Positions 1 through 6,796 of a DNA stretch of 15,558 bases are shown in pieces (the stretch's first letter is position 1; each line of letters begins with the position of its first letter). The notes beneath the pieces are model-generated. The model had not been told where the DNA came from and searched no databases. It worked only from the letters and a program-made list of their open reading frames with translations. The DNA comes from Erythrobacter sp. CCH5-A1 (GTDB taxonomy: Bacteria > Pseudomonadota > Alphaproteobacteria > Sphingomonadales > Sphingomonadaceae). The position numbers and the translations under genes are program-made. The DNA lies in contig NZ_LSKQ01000077.1 in the NCBI RefSeq assembly GCF_001557115.1, positions 1 to 15,558 on the forward strand, given 5' to 3'.

Positions 1-172
1 ACTGCCGCCAGTCGCTGTCATACGCCCGCACGGTGTTGGCGGCCTTGGAGCGCGCACGGTATGAGCGGGCAGCTTCAATCTCAGCCATGAGCTGAGGCGG
101 GATGGCATTCCCCAAGGGCGCGAGCGCAGCCTCATCTGAGAGCCCCAAAGCCCTGCTGCTGTCATCATCCAA
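1..172 (-). CDS. N-terminal part of a tyrosine recombinase/integrase (runs off the left edge)
   Basis: The minus strand has an open frame from 172 to the window edge, about 57 codons. It ends in a stretch containing KAANTVRAYDSDWRQ, which resembles the start of the SAM-like, core-DNA-binding domain of XerC/XerD-type integrases (consensus like T-x-R-A-Y-x-x-D-W). The chosen start is a TTG at 170-172, because a perfect GGAGGAG ribosome binding site lies seven bases upstream and an in-frame TGA sits further upstream at 191-193. The nearby ATGs are in another frame. The catalytic domain with the R-H-R-Y residues is outside the window, so the family cannot be fixed. The gene lies just outside the left inverted repeat of the mercury transposon and reads away from it. 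It is probably part of a neighbouring mobile or plasmid region. Confidence 0.6.
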   Translation of the reverse strand, partial: MDDDSSRALGLSDEAALAPLGNAIPPQLMAEIEAARSYRARSKAANTVRAYDSDWRQ

Positions 173-240
173 GGCGACACTCCTCCAGCTTCAATGCCGC
201 TGCTGTGCCCTGCCCTGGCCTTCGGGTCGGGCGACGTATC

Positions 241-289
241 AGGCGTCACCTCAAGGTTTGTTCGCCAGACAACGATTTCTCGGACATAA
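241..289 (+). repeat. Left terminal inverted repeat (IRL) of the mer transposon
   Basis: These 49 bases match the reverse complement of 6802-6850 at 42 of 49 positions. The outer 15 bases (AGGCGTCACCTCAAG) and the inner CGGACATAA are identical. The inner edge ends in ACATAAG, similar to the TAAG inner edge of many Tn3-family ends. The outer edge lacks the usual GGGG start. A CGTA tetramer outside both ends (235-238 here) may extend the repeat to about 55 bp. The tnpA stop codon lies 12 bases inside it. Confidence 0.85.
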
Positions 290-301
290 GCGGAACATGG
301 G

Positions 302-3271
302 CTACGCTACACGCTTCAACCGCGCCATTGGCTCGTTGAGTGGGTGGAATTCACCTGCTGGAAGTCGCCTGGCCTGCTCCCAGAGGTAATCGCCGGTCAG
401 ACTGATGTGCGCCCAGCCCATCGGAGAAAGGTGCGCAAGCAGTGCCGCATCGAACGTCGTGCCGACAGCGTTGAGGTGCTGGGCGGCCCGGTCGAGATAG
501 ACCGTGTTCCAGTAGGAAATCGCCGCAATCAGCAGGTTCAGCCCAGATGCGCGAAATTCCTGATTTTCCAGCGAGCGATCGGTGAACCGGCCCTGCCGGT
601 TGGTATAGATGGCGGCGGCAAGCGTGTGCCGCGCTTCGCCTTTGTTGAGACCGGCCTGACAGGCACGGCGCAGTTCCGGTTGTTCGAGCCAATCGAGCGT
701 GAACAAAGTGCGCTCGATACGGCCCAGTTCAGCCAATGCAAAATCCAGCCTGTTCTGGCGTTTGTAGGCGGCAAGCTTTCGCAAGATTACTGACGGCGCC
801 ACCGTGCCATCCTTGATTGAGGCGACAATCCTGACGATGTCATCCCAATCAGCCTCGATCGCTGCGGTTTTGATGGTGCGGCCCATCAGGCTTTCGATGC
901 CCTTGTATGTCGATGGCGCAGCGATCGAACCCAGTTTGCGGTCGGCAATATCGCGCAGTCGGGGCGCAAAGCGGAACCCGAGCAGGTGGCAGAGTGCGAA
1001 AACATGATCGGTCGCGCCGCCGGTATCGGTATAGTGCTCATGCAACGGAAGGTTGCCAGCGCCCAGGACAAGGCCGTCGAGCACGTAGGGCGCTTCACCT
1101 GCCGTCGCGGACATGATCCGTGATCCGAATGATGCGAAGTGATCGGAAAGGTGGGAATAGATTTTCACGCCAGGTTCGGTTCCATATTTGGCATTGACGT
1201 CCGCCGCCCCCGAACGGCTCCGCCCCGACCGGAAGAACTGGCCATCGGACGACGAACTGGTGCCAGCGCCCCAATGCCGCGCGAAGGGTAATTCGTGATG
1301 GGCTGAGATGATCATGGCCAGCGCGGCCTGATAGTTCTCGGGTGAAAGATACCAGTTGTGGGTCCATGCGAGTTGGGCATAGCTGACGCCTTCGCTGGCA
1401 TTGGCCATCCGCTCCAGCCCGAGGTTGGTGCCATCAGCCAGAATTGCGGCGAGTACCGTGCTGGGGTTGTCGTGCTCCTTGCCTGAGCGCAGGTCACGGA
1501 ATGCGTTCAAAAAACCAGTGCGTTCGGCGACTTCAAGCAGCAGCTCGGTGATGCGCACGCGGGGAAGCAGGGTATCGAGCTTGCGATCGAGGGCTTCAGC
1601 TTCCGGTGGGGTGACAGGCGGCATTTGCTGAAGCTTGAGCCGGTCTCGTTCGAGCGACACTCCCTCAAGCTTGTTTGTTTTCAACTGCTTGGCAAATCGG
1701 CGCAGCCGCCAGTCAAGATTTCGTGCCCGGTCAGCGAGGTAGGATGCAGCATTTGAATCGAACGGAAGCACATCCGCCACTTTGGCGGCGTCGCGCCGAC
1801 CCAGCAAATAGGCATCGAAGCGCTGATAGTTGCGGGTTCCCTCGATCCATACATCACCGGCGCGCAAACGATCACGCAAGGTTGCCATGATCGCAATTTC
1901 ATAACGTCGGCGGTCGATACGGCCGCTTTCGGTGATGAGACGCTTCCACTGCCGATTGGGGAATGGCAGTGGAACGCCATCGGGAAGGTCGCGCGACTTT
2001 CGTGTGTTCGCATCGCGAATGACATCGATGGCTTTGATCAGTGCCGTCCCTGTTCCAGACGCCTTGAAGGTGAAGGCGTCCAGAAATGCCGGGCTGAAAC
2101 GCCGTAGCGTGGCGTAACGCTCGGTTGCCGTTACCAGTGCGTCCTCGCCGGCAAGATCAGCAAGGGCATCTACTTGGGCCTTTGCCGCAACAAGCCGGTG
2201 CCAGCCCACCGCTTCGTCAATCAATTCGAGCGGATCGCCGCCATTCTGGACAGCCTCATCAAGTGCTGTAATCGTGGCGCCAAACAGCCGCATGAGTTGC
2301 CCCACCGACTGAATACTATCTTGGTAGCGACGCTCGCGCCCACGCCGCGCGCGCGTGAACATGCCGCCGATAAGTCGGTCAAACATTTGGATCGCGGCAT
2401 CGGCAAGTCTGGCCTCAAGGTCGATCACTGCGGCCGTCAACGTCGCCCGCCTGCGATTGACGCTGTAATCCGAAAGCAGGAATGCCGGTGCCACGCCGCC
2501 CTCGCGGACAAATTGGGCAAAGCGGAATTCCGGAATGGCGCCCCCAACTACCGGGTGGATACCTATGCCGCGAACATAGCGCAGGCGCTCAAGCAAGCCA
2601 TTGATATTGGCCGCAGTCGGGGCTTCTTCGAAATTACGCAACCACGCCAGCGGTGTCATGCCGAAATCCGGGTTGTTGATTACGAGTTCGTCTAGCCGTG
2701 TCAGTTCAGCAGAGCTGAGGCCTTCGACGATTGCGGCTGCGGCAGCTTTGCGTGCGCGTGCCCGGCCAGCAAGACCGGCGCGTTCCAGTGTGTCGCCTGA
2801 CGGAAGAATGAACCGCTCACCCTTCAGGCCAACCATGAGGGCGCGAACAATCGGTTCACCTCTGTCTGTATACTCGGCGGCTTGCGCGGCAAGATTCAGG
2901 GCAAGTGCCAGGTCGCCGCGTCGAAACGGGCGTATGCCAAGATAACGCGCCACGAGATCGGCATGATCGGTACGGGTTTGCGCGCGCTGACCATATGCAG
3001 AGAAGGAGGAAGGATCGACGAATAACTGTGCCGCGAGGTACTGAAGAATGACGTCGGGAAGCCCGATCTCGGGTTGCAGACCAAAGCCGGGATGTCGCAT
3101 CAAAGCGATTTGTGCAGCCAGACCGAGGCGATTTGCTGGACCATAGCGGCGCCCAACCAATTCAACATCTTCCGCAGAAAGGGTATAATGCCCAATGATC
3201 GCGGTTTCTTGGACAGGAGGATCGAACAGGCGCCGGCGCTCGTCTCCGGTCAGAAGTCGGCGTCGTGCCAT
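302..3271 (-). CDS. tnpA: Tn3-family transposase TnpA
   Basis: This is a 989-residue DDE transposase of the size usual for the Tn3 family (about 960-1010). It recognises the terminal repeats and carries out replicative transposition through a cointegrate. The N-terminal region begins MARRRLLTGDERRRLF, typical of the DUF4158 DNA-binding part. The catalytic acidic residues appear to be D676 (in SSDGQFF), D749 (in HYTDTGGATDHVF) and E879 (in LNKGEARHTLA), with spacing like that of Tn3. The start at 3271 is preferred over an upstream ATG at 3403 because a GGGAGAG ribosome binding site precedes it and the upstream extension has no family similarity and overlaps merA. The gene lies 91 bp downstream of merA on the same strand. 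I see no strong promoter in that gap, so read-through from the mer promoter is plausible. It ends 12 bases before the left repeat. Confidence 0.95.
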   Translation of the reverse strand: MARRRLLTGDERRRLFDPPVQETAIIGHYTLSAEDVELVGRRYGPANRLGLAAQIALMRHPGFGLQPEIGLPDVILQYLAAQLFVDPSSFSAYGQRAQTRTDHADLVARYLGIRPFRRGDLALALNLAAQAAEYTDRGEPIVRALMVGLKGERFILPSGDTLERAGLAGRARARKAAAAAIVEGLSSAELTRLDELVINNPDFGMTPLAWLRNFEEAPTAANINGLLERLRYVRGIGIHPVVGGAIPEFRFAQFVREGGVAPAFLLSDYSVNRRRATLTAAVIDLEARLADAAIQMFDRLIGGMFTRARRGRERRYQDSIQSVGQLMRLFGATITALDEAVQNGGDPLELIDEAVGWHRLVAAKAQVDALADLAGEDALVTATERYATLRRFSPAFLDAFTFKASGTGTALIKAIDVIRDANTRKSRDLPDGVPLPFPNRQWKRLITESGRIDRRRYEIAIMATLRDRLRAGDVWIEGTRNYQRFDAYLLGRRDAAKVADVLPFDSNAASYLADRARNLDWRLRRFAKQLKTNKLEGVSLERDRLKLQQMPPVTPPEAEALDRKLDTLLPRVRITELLLEVAERTGFLNAFRDLRSGKEHDNPSTVLAAILADGTNLGLERMANASEGVSYAQLAWTHNWYLSPENYQAALAMIISAHHELPFARHWGAGTSSSSDGQFFRSGRSRSGAADVNAKYGTEPGVKIYSHLSDHFASFGSRIMSATAGEAPYVLDGLVLGAGNLPLHEHYTDTGGATDHVFALCHLLGFRFAPRLRDIADRKLGSIAAPSTYKGIESLMGRTIKTAAIEADWDDIVRIVASIKDGTVAPSVILRKLAAYKRQNRLDFALAELGRIERTLFTLDWLEQPELRRACQAGLNKGEARHTLAAAIYTNRQGRFTDRSLENQEFRASGLNLLIAAISYWNTVYLDRAAQHLNAVGTTFDAALLAHLSPMGWAHISLTGDYLWEQARRLPAGEFHPLNEPMARLKRVA

Positions 3272-3362
3272 TTTGCTCTCCCGCTGAGGCGAATTACAAA
3301 ATTGACACCAAAGCGGCTTGCACTGGAGGGAGGCCATTCGTTGCCGGTTGATCCCCGAGCAA

Positions 3363-4781
3363 TCACCCGGCGCAGCAAGACAGTTTGGCGACATCCTTAT
3401 CAAACGTTTGGGCCGCCAGTTTGAGGCCTTCCACAGTGGTCAGGTAAGGAAATATCGTTGCACCCAATTCCAGGGTGGTCATGCCGTGTTTGATCGCCAG
3501 CACCAGTGTCTGGATCGAATCCGCGCCTTCGGGTGCCATGATCTGGCCGCCCAGCAAACGGTCGTTCGCCTTGTCGGCAATCAGTTTGATGAGACCCCGC
3601 GTATCGCGTGCTGCCAGTGCCCTTGGCACAGCATCGAGCGGGAGCAGCGAAACCTTGATGTCCAGGCCTTGCGCCCGTGCTGTCGTTTCAGTGAGGCCGG
3701 CGCTGGCGACTTGCGGGTCGGTGAAGACGACGGATGGCATGGAGGAATTGTCGTAGCGGTATTGGTTGCCCGTCACCGCGTTGCGCGCGGCCAGTTTTGC
3801 GCCATAGGCGGCCATGTAGACGAACTGGTCCCGTCCCGTTACATCGCCCGCCGCGTAAATGCCTGGAACCGACGTTTCGAGGTGGTCATCGACGACGATT
3901 CCACCATTACGGGCAAGCACTATGCCGCGCTCCTCCAGCCCAAGCCCGTCGCTATTGGGTCGGCGTCCGGTGGCGATGAGCACCTGTTCCGCCGCGACGG
4001 TGTCACAATGCCCCTCGCAGGTCAATTCGACCCCGCTCTGTGTTTGGGCGATACGCTGATAGCCGACACCTGCGCAAACCCGCACGCCCTCGGCTTCCAA
4101 ATAGTTTTTCAGCGCGGCACTCACTTCCGGGTCCATTTCGGGGAGCAGGCGGCTTCGGCAGCAGATGGTGACATCAACGCCCAGACGCGAAAACATCTGT
4201 CCCAGTTCTACCCCGATCACCCCGCCACCGATCACCAGCAGCGATTTGGGCAAGCGATCCAGCGCCAGCGCCGATGTGCTGGTTAGGTAGGGCACGCTGT
4301 CCATCCCCGGAATCGGCGGCACGGCGGCGTGCGCACCCATCGCCAATATGACCTTGCCGACCTTCATGGGCGCATCGCCGACAATCAGCGCACCATCGGC
4401 AAAGCGTGCCTTGCCCTCGATATAGCTCACACCTTCATAGGCGGGCAGCAGATCGACATATTTTTTTTGGCGCAGCGTCGTGACAAGATCGTCCTTCGAC
4501 GCCGCCAATACGGACCAGTCATCCATCTGGACAGCGCCCCCAAGGCCGGGAAAGCGCGCGGCGGCAAGCCCACCATGCACCGCTTCGGCGGCGCGGATCA
4601 GCGTCTTGGAAGGAACGCAGCCAACATTGACACAGGTGCCGCCAATCGTGCCGTGACCGACGAGCGCCACTTTCGCGCCCAGATCGGCAGCGGCGATCGC
4701 GGCGGAGAACCCGGCAGAACCCGCGCCGATGACGGCAACGTCAAATCCTTCCTGCCCGGGGCGGTTGCAACAGTCGTTCAT
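3363..4781 (-). CDS. merA: Mercuric ion reductase MerA (short form without N-terminal metal-binding domain)
   Basis: A 472-residue flavoprotein disulfide reductase that reduces Hg(II) to volatile Hg(0) with NADPH in the cytoplasm. The FAD-binding GAGSAG lies near residue 19 and the redox-active pair C50/C55 in GTCVNVGCVPSK. A second nucleotide-binding motif is seen in VIGGGVIGVELG. The dimerisation domain contains FPYLTTVEGLKL, with the Tyr that contacts mercury in the family, and the protein ends in the vicinal pair C469/C470 (SCCAG) that receives Hg(II). These features separate MerA from dihydrolipoamide dehydrogenase. The N-terminal MerP-like domain of Tn501 MerA is absent. Instead the protein begins MNDCC, a second vicinal Cys pair. 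The gene is third in merT-merP-merA, 37 bp after merP, and tnpA follows on the same strand. Confidence 0.96.
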   Translation of the reverse strand: MNDCCNRPGQEGFDVAVIGAGSAGFSAAIAAADLGAKVALVGHGTIGGTCVNVGCVPSKTLIRAAEAVHGGLAAARFPGLGGAVQMDDWSVLAASKDDLVTTLRQKKYVDLLPAYEGVSYIEGKARFADGALIVGDAPMKVGKVILAMGAHAAVPPIPGMDSVPYLTSTSALALDRLPKSLLVIGGGVIGVELGQMFSRLGVDVTICCRSRLLPEMDPEVSAALKNYLEAEGVRVCAGVGYQRIAQTQSGVELTCEGHCDTVAAEQVLIATGRRPNSDGLGLEERGIVLARNGGIVVDDHLETSVPGIYAAGDVTGRDQFVYMAAYGAKLAARNAVTGNQYRYDNSSMPSVVFTDPQVASAGLTETTARAQGLDIKVSLLPLDAVPRALAARDTRGLIKLIADKANDRLLGGQIMAPEGADSIQTLVLAIKHGMTTLELGATIFPYLTTVEGLKLAAQTFDKDVAKLSCCAG

Positions 4782-4818
4782 TGCTTATCGCTTTCTTGAG
4801 GCGCTGGCGGCGCCCCGC

Positions 4819-5148
4819 TCAGTTTTGAATAGCGCGCGCCGGATAACCCGCGTTGGTTGATGCAGCGGCAATCGCAGCAGCATTGGTGCGGCGCGGGTTA
4901 TAGGTTGCGCGCGCGGTCTTGGCTGCGAAATCGACCGTGACCGCCGTTACCCCGGCGACGCCTTCCATCGCCTTCTTCACGGTGATCGGGCAGGTGGCGC
5001 AGGTCATGTTCTCTATGGCAAAGGTGGTTTGCTTCTGAGCGGTTGCGGTAGCCGCGGGGCGATCTTGCGCCGTGCCACTAACTGCATAGGCGACCCCGCC
5101 GCCAGCCATAGCCAGCACGGCCATAGCGATACATACTGTCTTTTTCAT
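4819..5148 (-). CDS. merP: Periplasmic mercury-binding protein MerP
   Basis: A 109-residue precursor with an N-terminal signal peptide (MKKTVCIAMAVLAMAGGG, likely cleaved after VAYA near residue 22). It is followed by a heavy-metal-associated domain of about 70 residues. The metal-binding motif MTCATC places the two cysteines at positions 50 and 53. The C-terminus NAGYPARAIQN matches the family ending. MerP binds Hg(II) in the periplasm and passes it to MerT. It lies 12 bp downstream of merT with an AAAGGAAA ribosome binding site, as expected for the second gene of the mer operon. A linker rich in Ala, Thr and Gln separates the signal peptide from the domain and makes the protein slightly longer than the roughly 91 residues of Tn21/Tn501 MerP. 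Confidence 0.95.
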   Translation of the reverse strand: MKKTVCIAMAVLAMAGGGVAYAVSGTAQDRPAATATAQKQTTFAIENMTCATCPITVKKAMEGVAGVTAVTVDFAAKTARATYNPRRTNAAAIAAASTNAGYPARAIQN

Positions 5149-5160
5149 GGGTATTTCCTT

Positions 5161-5556
5161 TCAATAGAACCAGGGTGCCCACCAGTCGATGGTGAGCGCC
5201 AGGATGGCGACGGCAAGGCCCAGCCACAGCACCGCCTCGGTGGTCCAAGCCGATTGTGGACGAGCGCAGTAGGAACCGTCTTCACAGGGCGGTTTCGGCT
5301 TGAAATAGACATGCCAGAAGCCGTAGCCGAGCAGCGCGAGCGTTACGCCTGCGACATAGGGCTTGTAAGGTTCGAGCGCCGTCAGGTTGGCGATCCACGC
5401 GCCGGAAATTCCGAGCATAACCAACAGTAGCGGGACGACGCAGCAAGCCGAGGCGAGCCCCGCGCCGATCAATGCGCCCGCCGCAACCCAGTTTGCCTGC
5501 TTCGGCTCGTGGTTTTCGGTGAGGGCTGGCTGTCCCGCTTCCGGCGTTGAGACCAT
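5161..5556 (-). CDS. merT: Mercuric ion inner-membrane transporter MerT
   Basis: A 131-residue membrane protein that takes Hg(II) from MerP and delivers it to MerA. There are three hydrophobic segments, at about residues 25-52, 66-83 and 106-126. The first contains the vicinal Cys pair C38/C39 (ASACCVVPLL), the hallmark of MerT. A cytoplasmic loop holds a second Cys pair, C91 and C97 (CEDGSYC). The start at 5556 is chosen because an AAGGGA site lies upstream and because the longer frame to 5700 would run through the divergent promoter and into merR. This is the first gene of the mer operon, directly downstream of the MerR-controlled promoter. The N-terminal tail of about 22 polar residues before the first membrane segment is somewhat long for the family. 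Confidence 0.93.
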   Translation of the reverse strand: MVSTPEAGQPALTENHEPKQANWVAAGALIGAGLASACCVVPLLLVMLGISGAWIANLTALEPYKPYVAGVTLALLGYGFWHVYFKPKPPCEDGSYCARPQSAWTTEAVLWLGLAVAILALTIDWWAPWFY

Positions 5557-5590
5557 GGCTTGAATCCCTTGTTCCAACTGAGTGATTCGC

Positions 5591-5621
5591 AGTGTAGGCT
5601 CTGTAGCCACTACAGACTCAA
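5591..5621 (-). promoter_or_regulatory. MerR-type mer promoter and operator
   Basis: On the minus strand, TTGAGT (5616-5621) and TACACT (5591-5596) form -35 and -10 boxes separated by 19 bp, the overlong spacer typical of MerR-activated promoters. Within the spacer lies the perfect dyad TCTGTAG-TGG-CTACAGA (5600-5616), a suitable MerR operator. It sits in the gap between the divergent merT and merR starts (5556 and 5633). The expected behaviour is repression without Hg(II) and activation by MerR-Hg. The merR promoter on the plus strand probably overlaps this region, but no clear boxes could be assigned. Confidence 0.8.
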
Positions 5622-5632
5622 GAGGTATTTTC

Positions 5633-6055
5633 ATGGAGCAACAGGTCGGCATCTTGCGTGCCCAGCTTGCCCGGAAAACAGGCTGCAATCTCGAAACCAT
5701 CCGCTATTACGAGAAGGTGGGATTGCTGCCGGGGCCGCCTCGCAGTTCCAACGGCTACCGCGTCTATTCGCCGGAACTGGTGCAAAGGTTGCAGTTCATC
5801 CTGCGCGCGCGCGACCTTGGCTATGCAATGGATGACATACGGTCATTGTTGTCGCTCACCGATACCGGTGCACAAACCTGCGCGGAGGTTATGGCGAGAA
5901 CCGAACTCCACCTTGAAGATGTCCGCCGCCGCATTGCAGATTTGCAGAAGATAGAGGTGACGCTGGCGACCACGTTAGCCAGATGCACTGGAGATGACGT
6001 TGCCGAATGTCCCATCCTGGAAGCACTCCAGTTTTTACCCCATCAAGGCAATTGA
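5633..6055 (+). CDS. merR: Mercury-responsive transcriptional regulator MerR
   Basis: A 140-residue MerR-family regulator, transcribed divergently from merTPA. The N-terminal winged helix-turn-helix includes NLETIRYYEKVGLLP and SNGYRVYSPE. A dimerisation helix follows at about residues 80-118. The candidate metal ligands are C83 (AQTCAEV), C118 and C126. These match the three Hg(II) ligands of classical MerR, except that the loop spacing C118-C126 is eight residues rather than nine. The start at 5633 (MEQQVGIL) is preferred over the ATG at 5582 because the latter would place the operator dyad inside the gene. It should bind the dyad at 5600-5616 and switch the operon on by underwinding the 19-bp spacer. 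Mercury specificity is inferred from the adjacent mer genes, since the spacing alone would also fit other metal sensors of the family. Confidence 0.9.
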   Translation: MEQQVGILRAQLARKTGCNLETIRYYEKVGLLPGPPRSSNGYRVYSPELVQRLQFILRARDLGYAMDDIRSLLSLTDTGAQTCAEVMARTELHLEDVRRRIADLQKIEVTLATTLARCTGDDVAECPILEALQFLPHQGN

Positions 6056-6084
6056 CGCCATCTTTGAGGGATTTGATTTTGTGA

Positions 6085-6205
6085 TGTCAGCTTGGAGTAT
6101 AGCCTAACCGGACGTCAGGGCGCTACCGCGGTTTCTGTCAGATTAGGGTACTAAACGGAATTTGTTGACGAATGTCGTTGCGTATCATAGATTTCAACCT
6201 GACAT
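6085..6205. other. Putative res site (three resolvase-binding subsites)
   Basis: The 170-bp gap between merR and tnpR holds three stretches of about 32-35 bp, each bounded by TGTC and an inverted partner such as GACG, TGACG or TGACA. They lie at roughly 6085-6116 (TGTCAGCTTGG to CCGGACGTCA, with a central TATA), 6136-6170 and 6173-6205. Three subsites directly upstream of the resolvase gene is the arrangement of Tn3/Tn21 res sites. The first, furthest from tnpR, would be the crossover site. The boundaries are approximate. Confidence 0.65.
6165..6193 (+). promoter_or_regulatory. Likely tnpR promoter within res
   Basis: TTGACG (6165-6170) and TAGATT (6188-6193) are separated by 17 bp and lie 33 bp before the tnpR start. 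The boxes overlap the second and third res subsites, so resolvase bound to res would repress its own transcription, as known for Tn3-family resolvases. Confidence 0.5.
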
Positions 6206-6225
6206 TTTGATGGAGAGAGTGCGCA

Positions 6226-6787
6226 GTGAAGGGGCAACGGATCGGCTATGTCCGGGTCAGCACGTTCGATCAGAATGTGGATCGCCAATTGGAAGGTCAG
6301 TCGCTCGATCGGACCTTCACCGACAAGGCATCGGGCAAGGACGTCAACCGCCCCCAGCTTGAGGCTCTGCTCACTTTCGCCCGCGAAGGCGATACCGTCG
6401 TCGTCCACAGCATGGATCGGTTGGCCCGCAATCTGGATGACCTGCGCAAGCTGGTCCAGGGCCTCACCAAGCGAGGTATCCGGATCGAGTTTGAGAAGGA
6501 AAGCCTGTCCTTCTCGGGGGGAGGACTCCCCGATGGCCAATCTGATACTCTCGGTCATGGGTGCGTTTGCTGAGTTCGAGCGCGCCCTGATCCGCGAACG
6601 GCAACGCGAAGGCATTGCGATCGCTCGGCAGCGCGGCGCCTATCGGGGGCGGAAACGGTCGCTCTCGGATGAGATGATTGCCGATCTGCACCGCCGCGTT
6701 GCCGCCGGTGAACGCAAGGCGACCATCGCGCGCGACATGGGCATCAGCCGCGAAACCCTCTACCAGTACCTTCGCGCCGCTGCCTGA
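6226..6787 (+). pseudogene. tnpR: Serine resolvase TnpR, frameshifted
   Basis: The first frame (GTG start at 6226, with GGAGAG upstream) encodes MKGQRIGYVRVSTFDQN, containing the catalytic serine motif of serine recombinases (S12). It continues through HSMDRLARNLDDL to KESLSFS, then goes out of frame and stops at 6573. The second frame carries the rest: EDSPMANLILSVMGAFAEFERALIRERQREGI and a C-terminal helix-turn-helix (KATIARDMGISRETLYQYL), stopping at 6787. The break lies at a run of six G (6516-6521). With five G the frame would read S-G-E-D-S-P, as in intact relatives, giving a protein of 186 residues. The DNA-binding domain is therefore lost from the translated product. A sequencing error or a recent slippage mutation are both possible. 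Confidence 0.85.
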
Positions 6788-6796
6788 CACCAATGT

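Noticed and set aside
3318..4286. Long plus-strand frame of 322 codons
   Set aside because: It lies opposite merA, which has every expected motif; the frame is a by-product of GC-rich codon use and has no family resemblance.
5557..5700. N-terminal extension of MerT reaching into merR
   Set aside because: It would cover the divergent promoter and has no family match; the ATG at 5556 has a good ribosome binding site.
6500..6540. Programmed frameshifting in tnpR
   Set aside because: The G run is the only signal seen; no stimulatory structure or internal ribosome binding site is evident and intact resolvases of this family are not known to use it, so mutation or read error is simpler.
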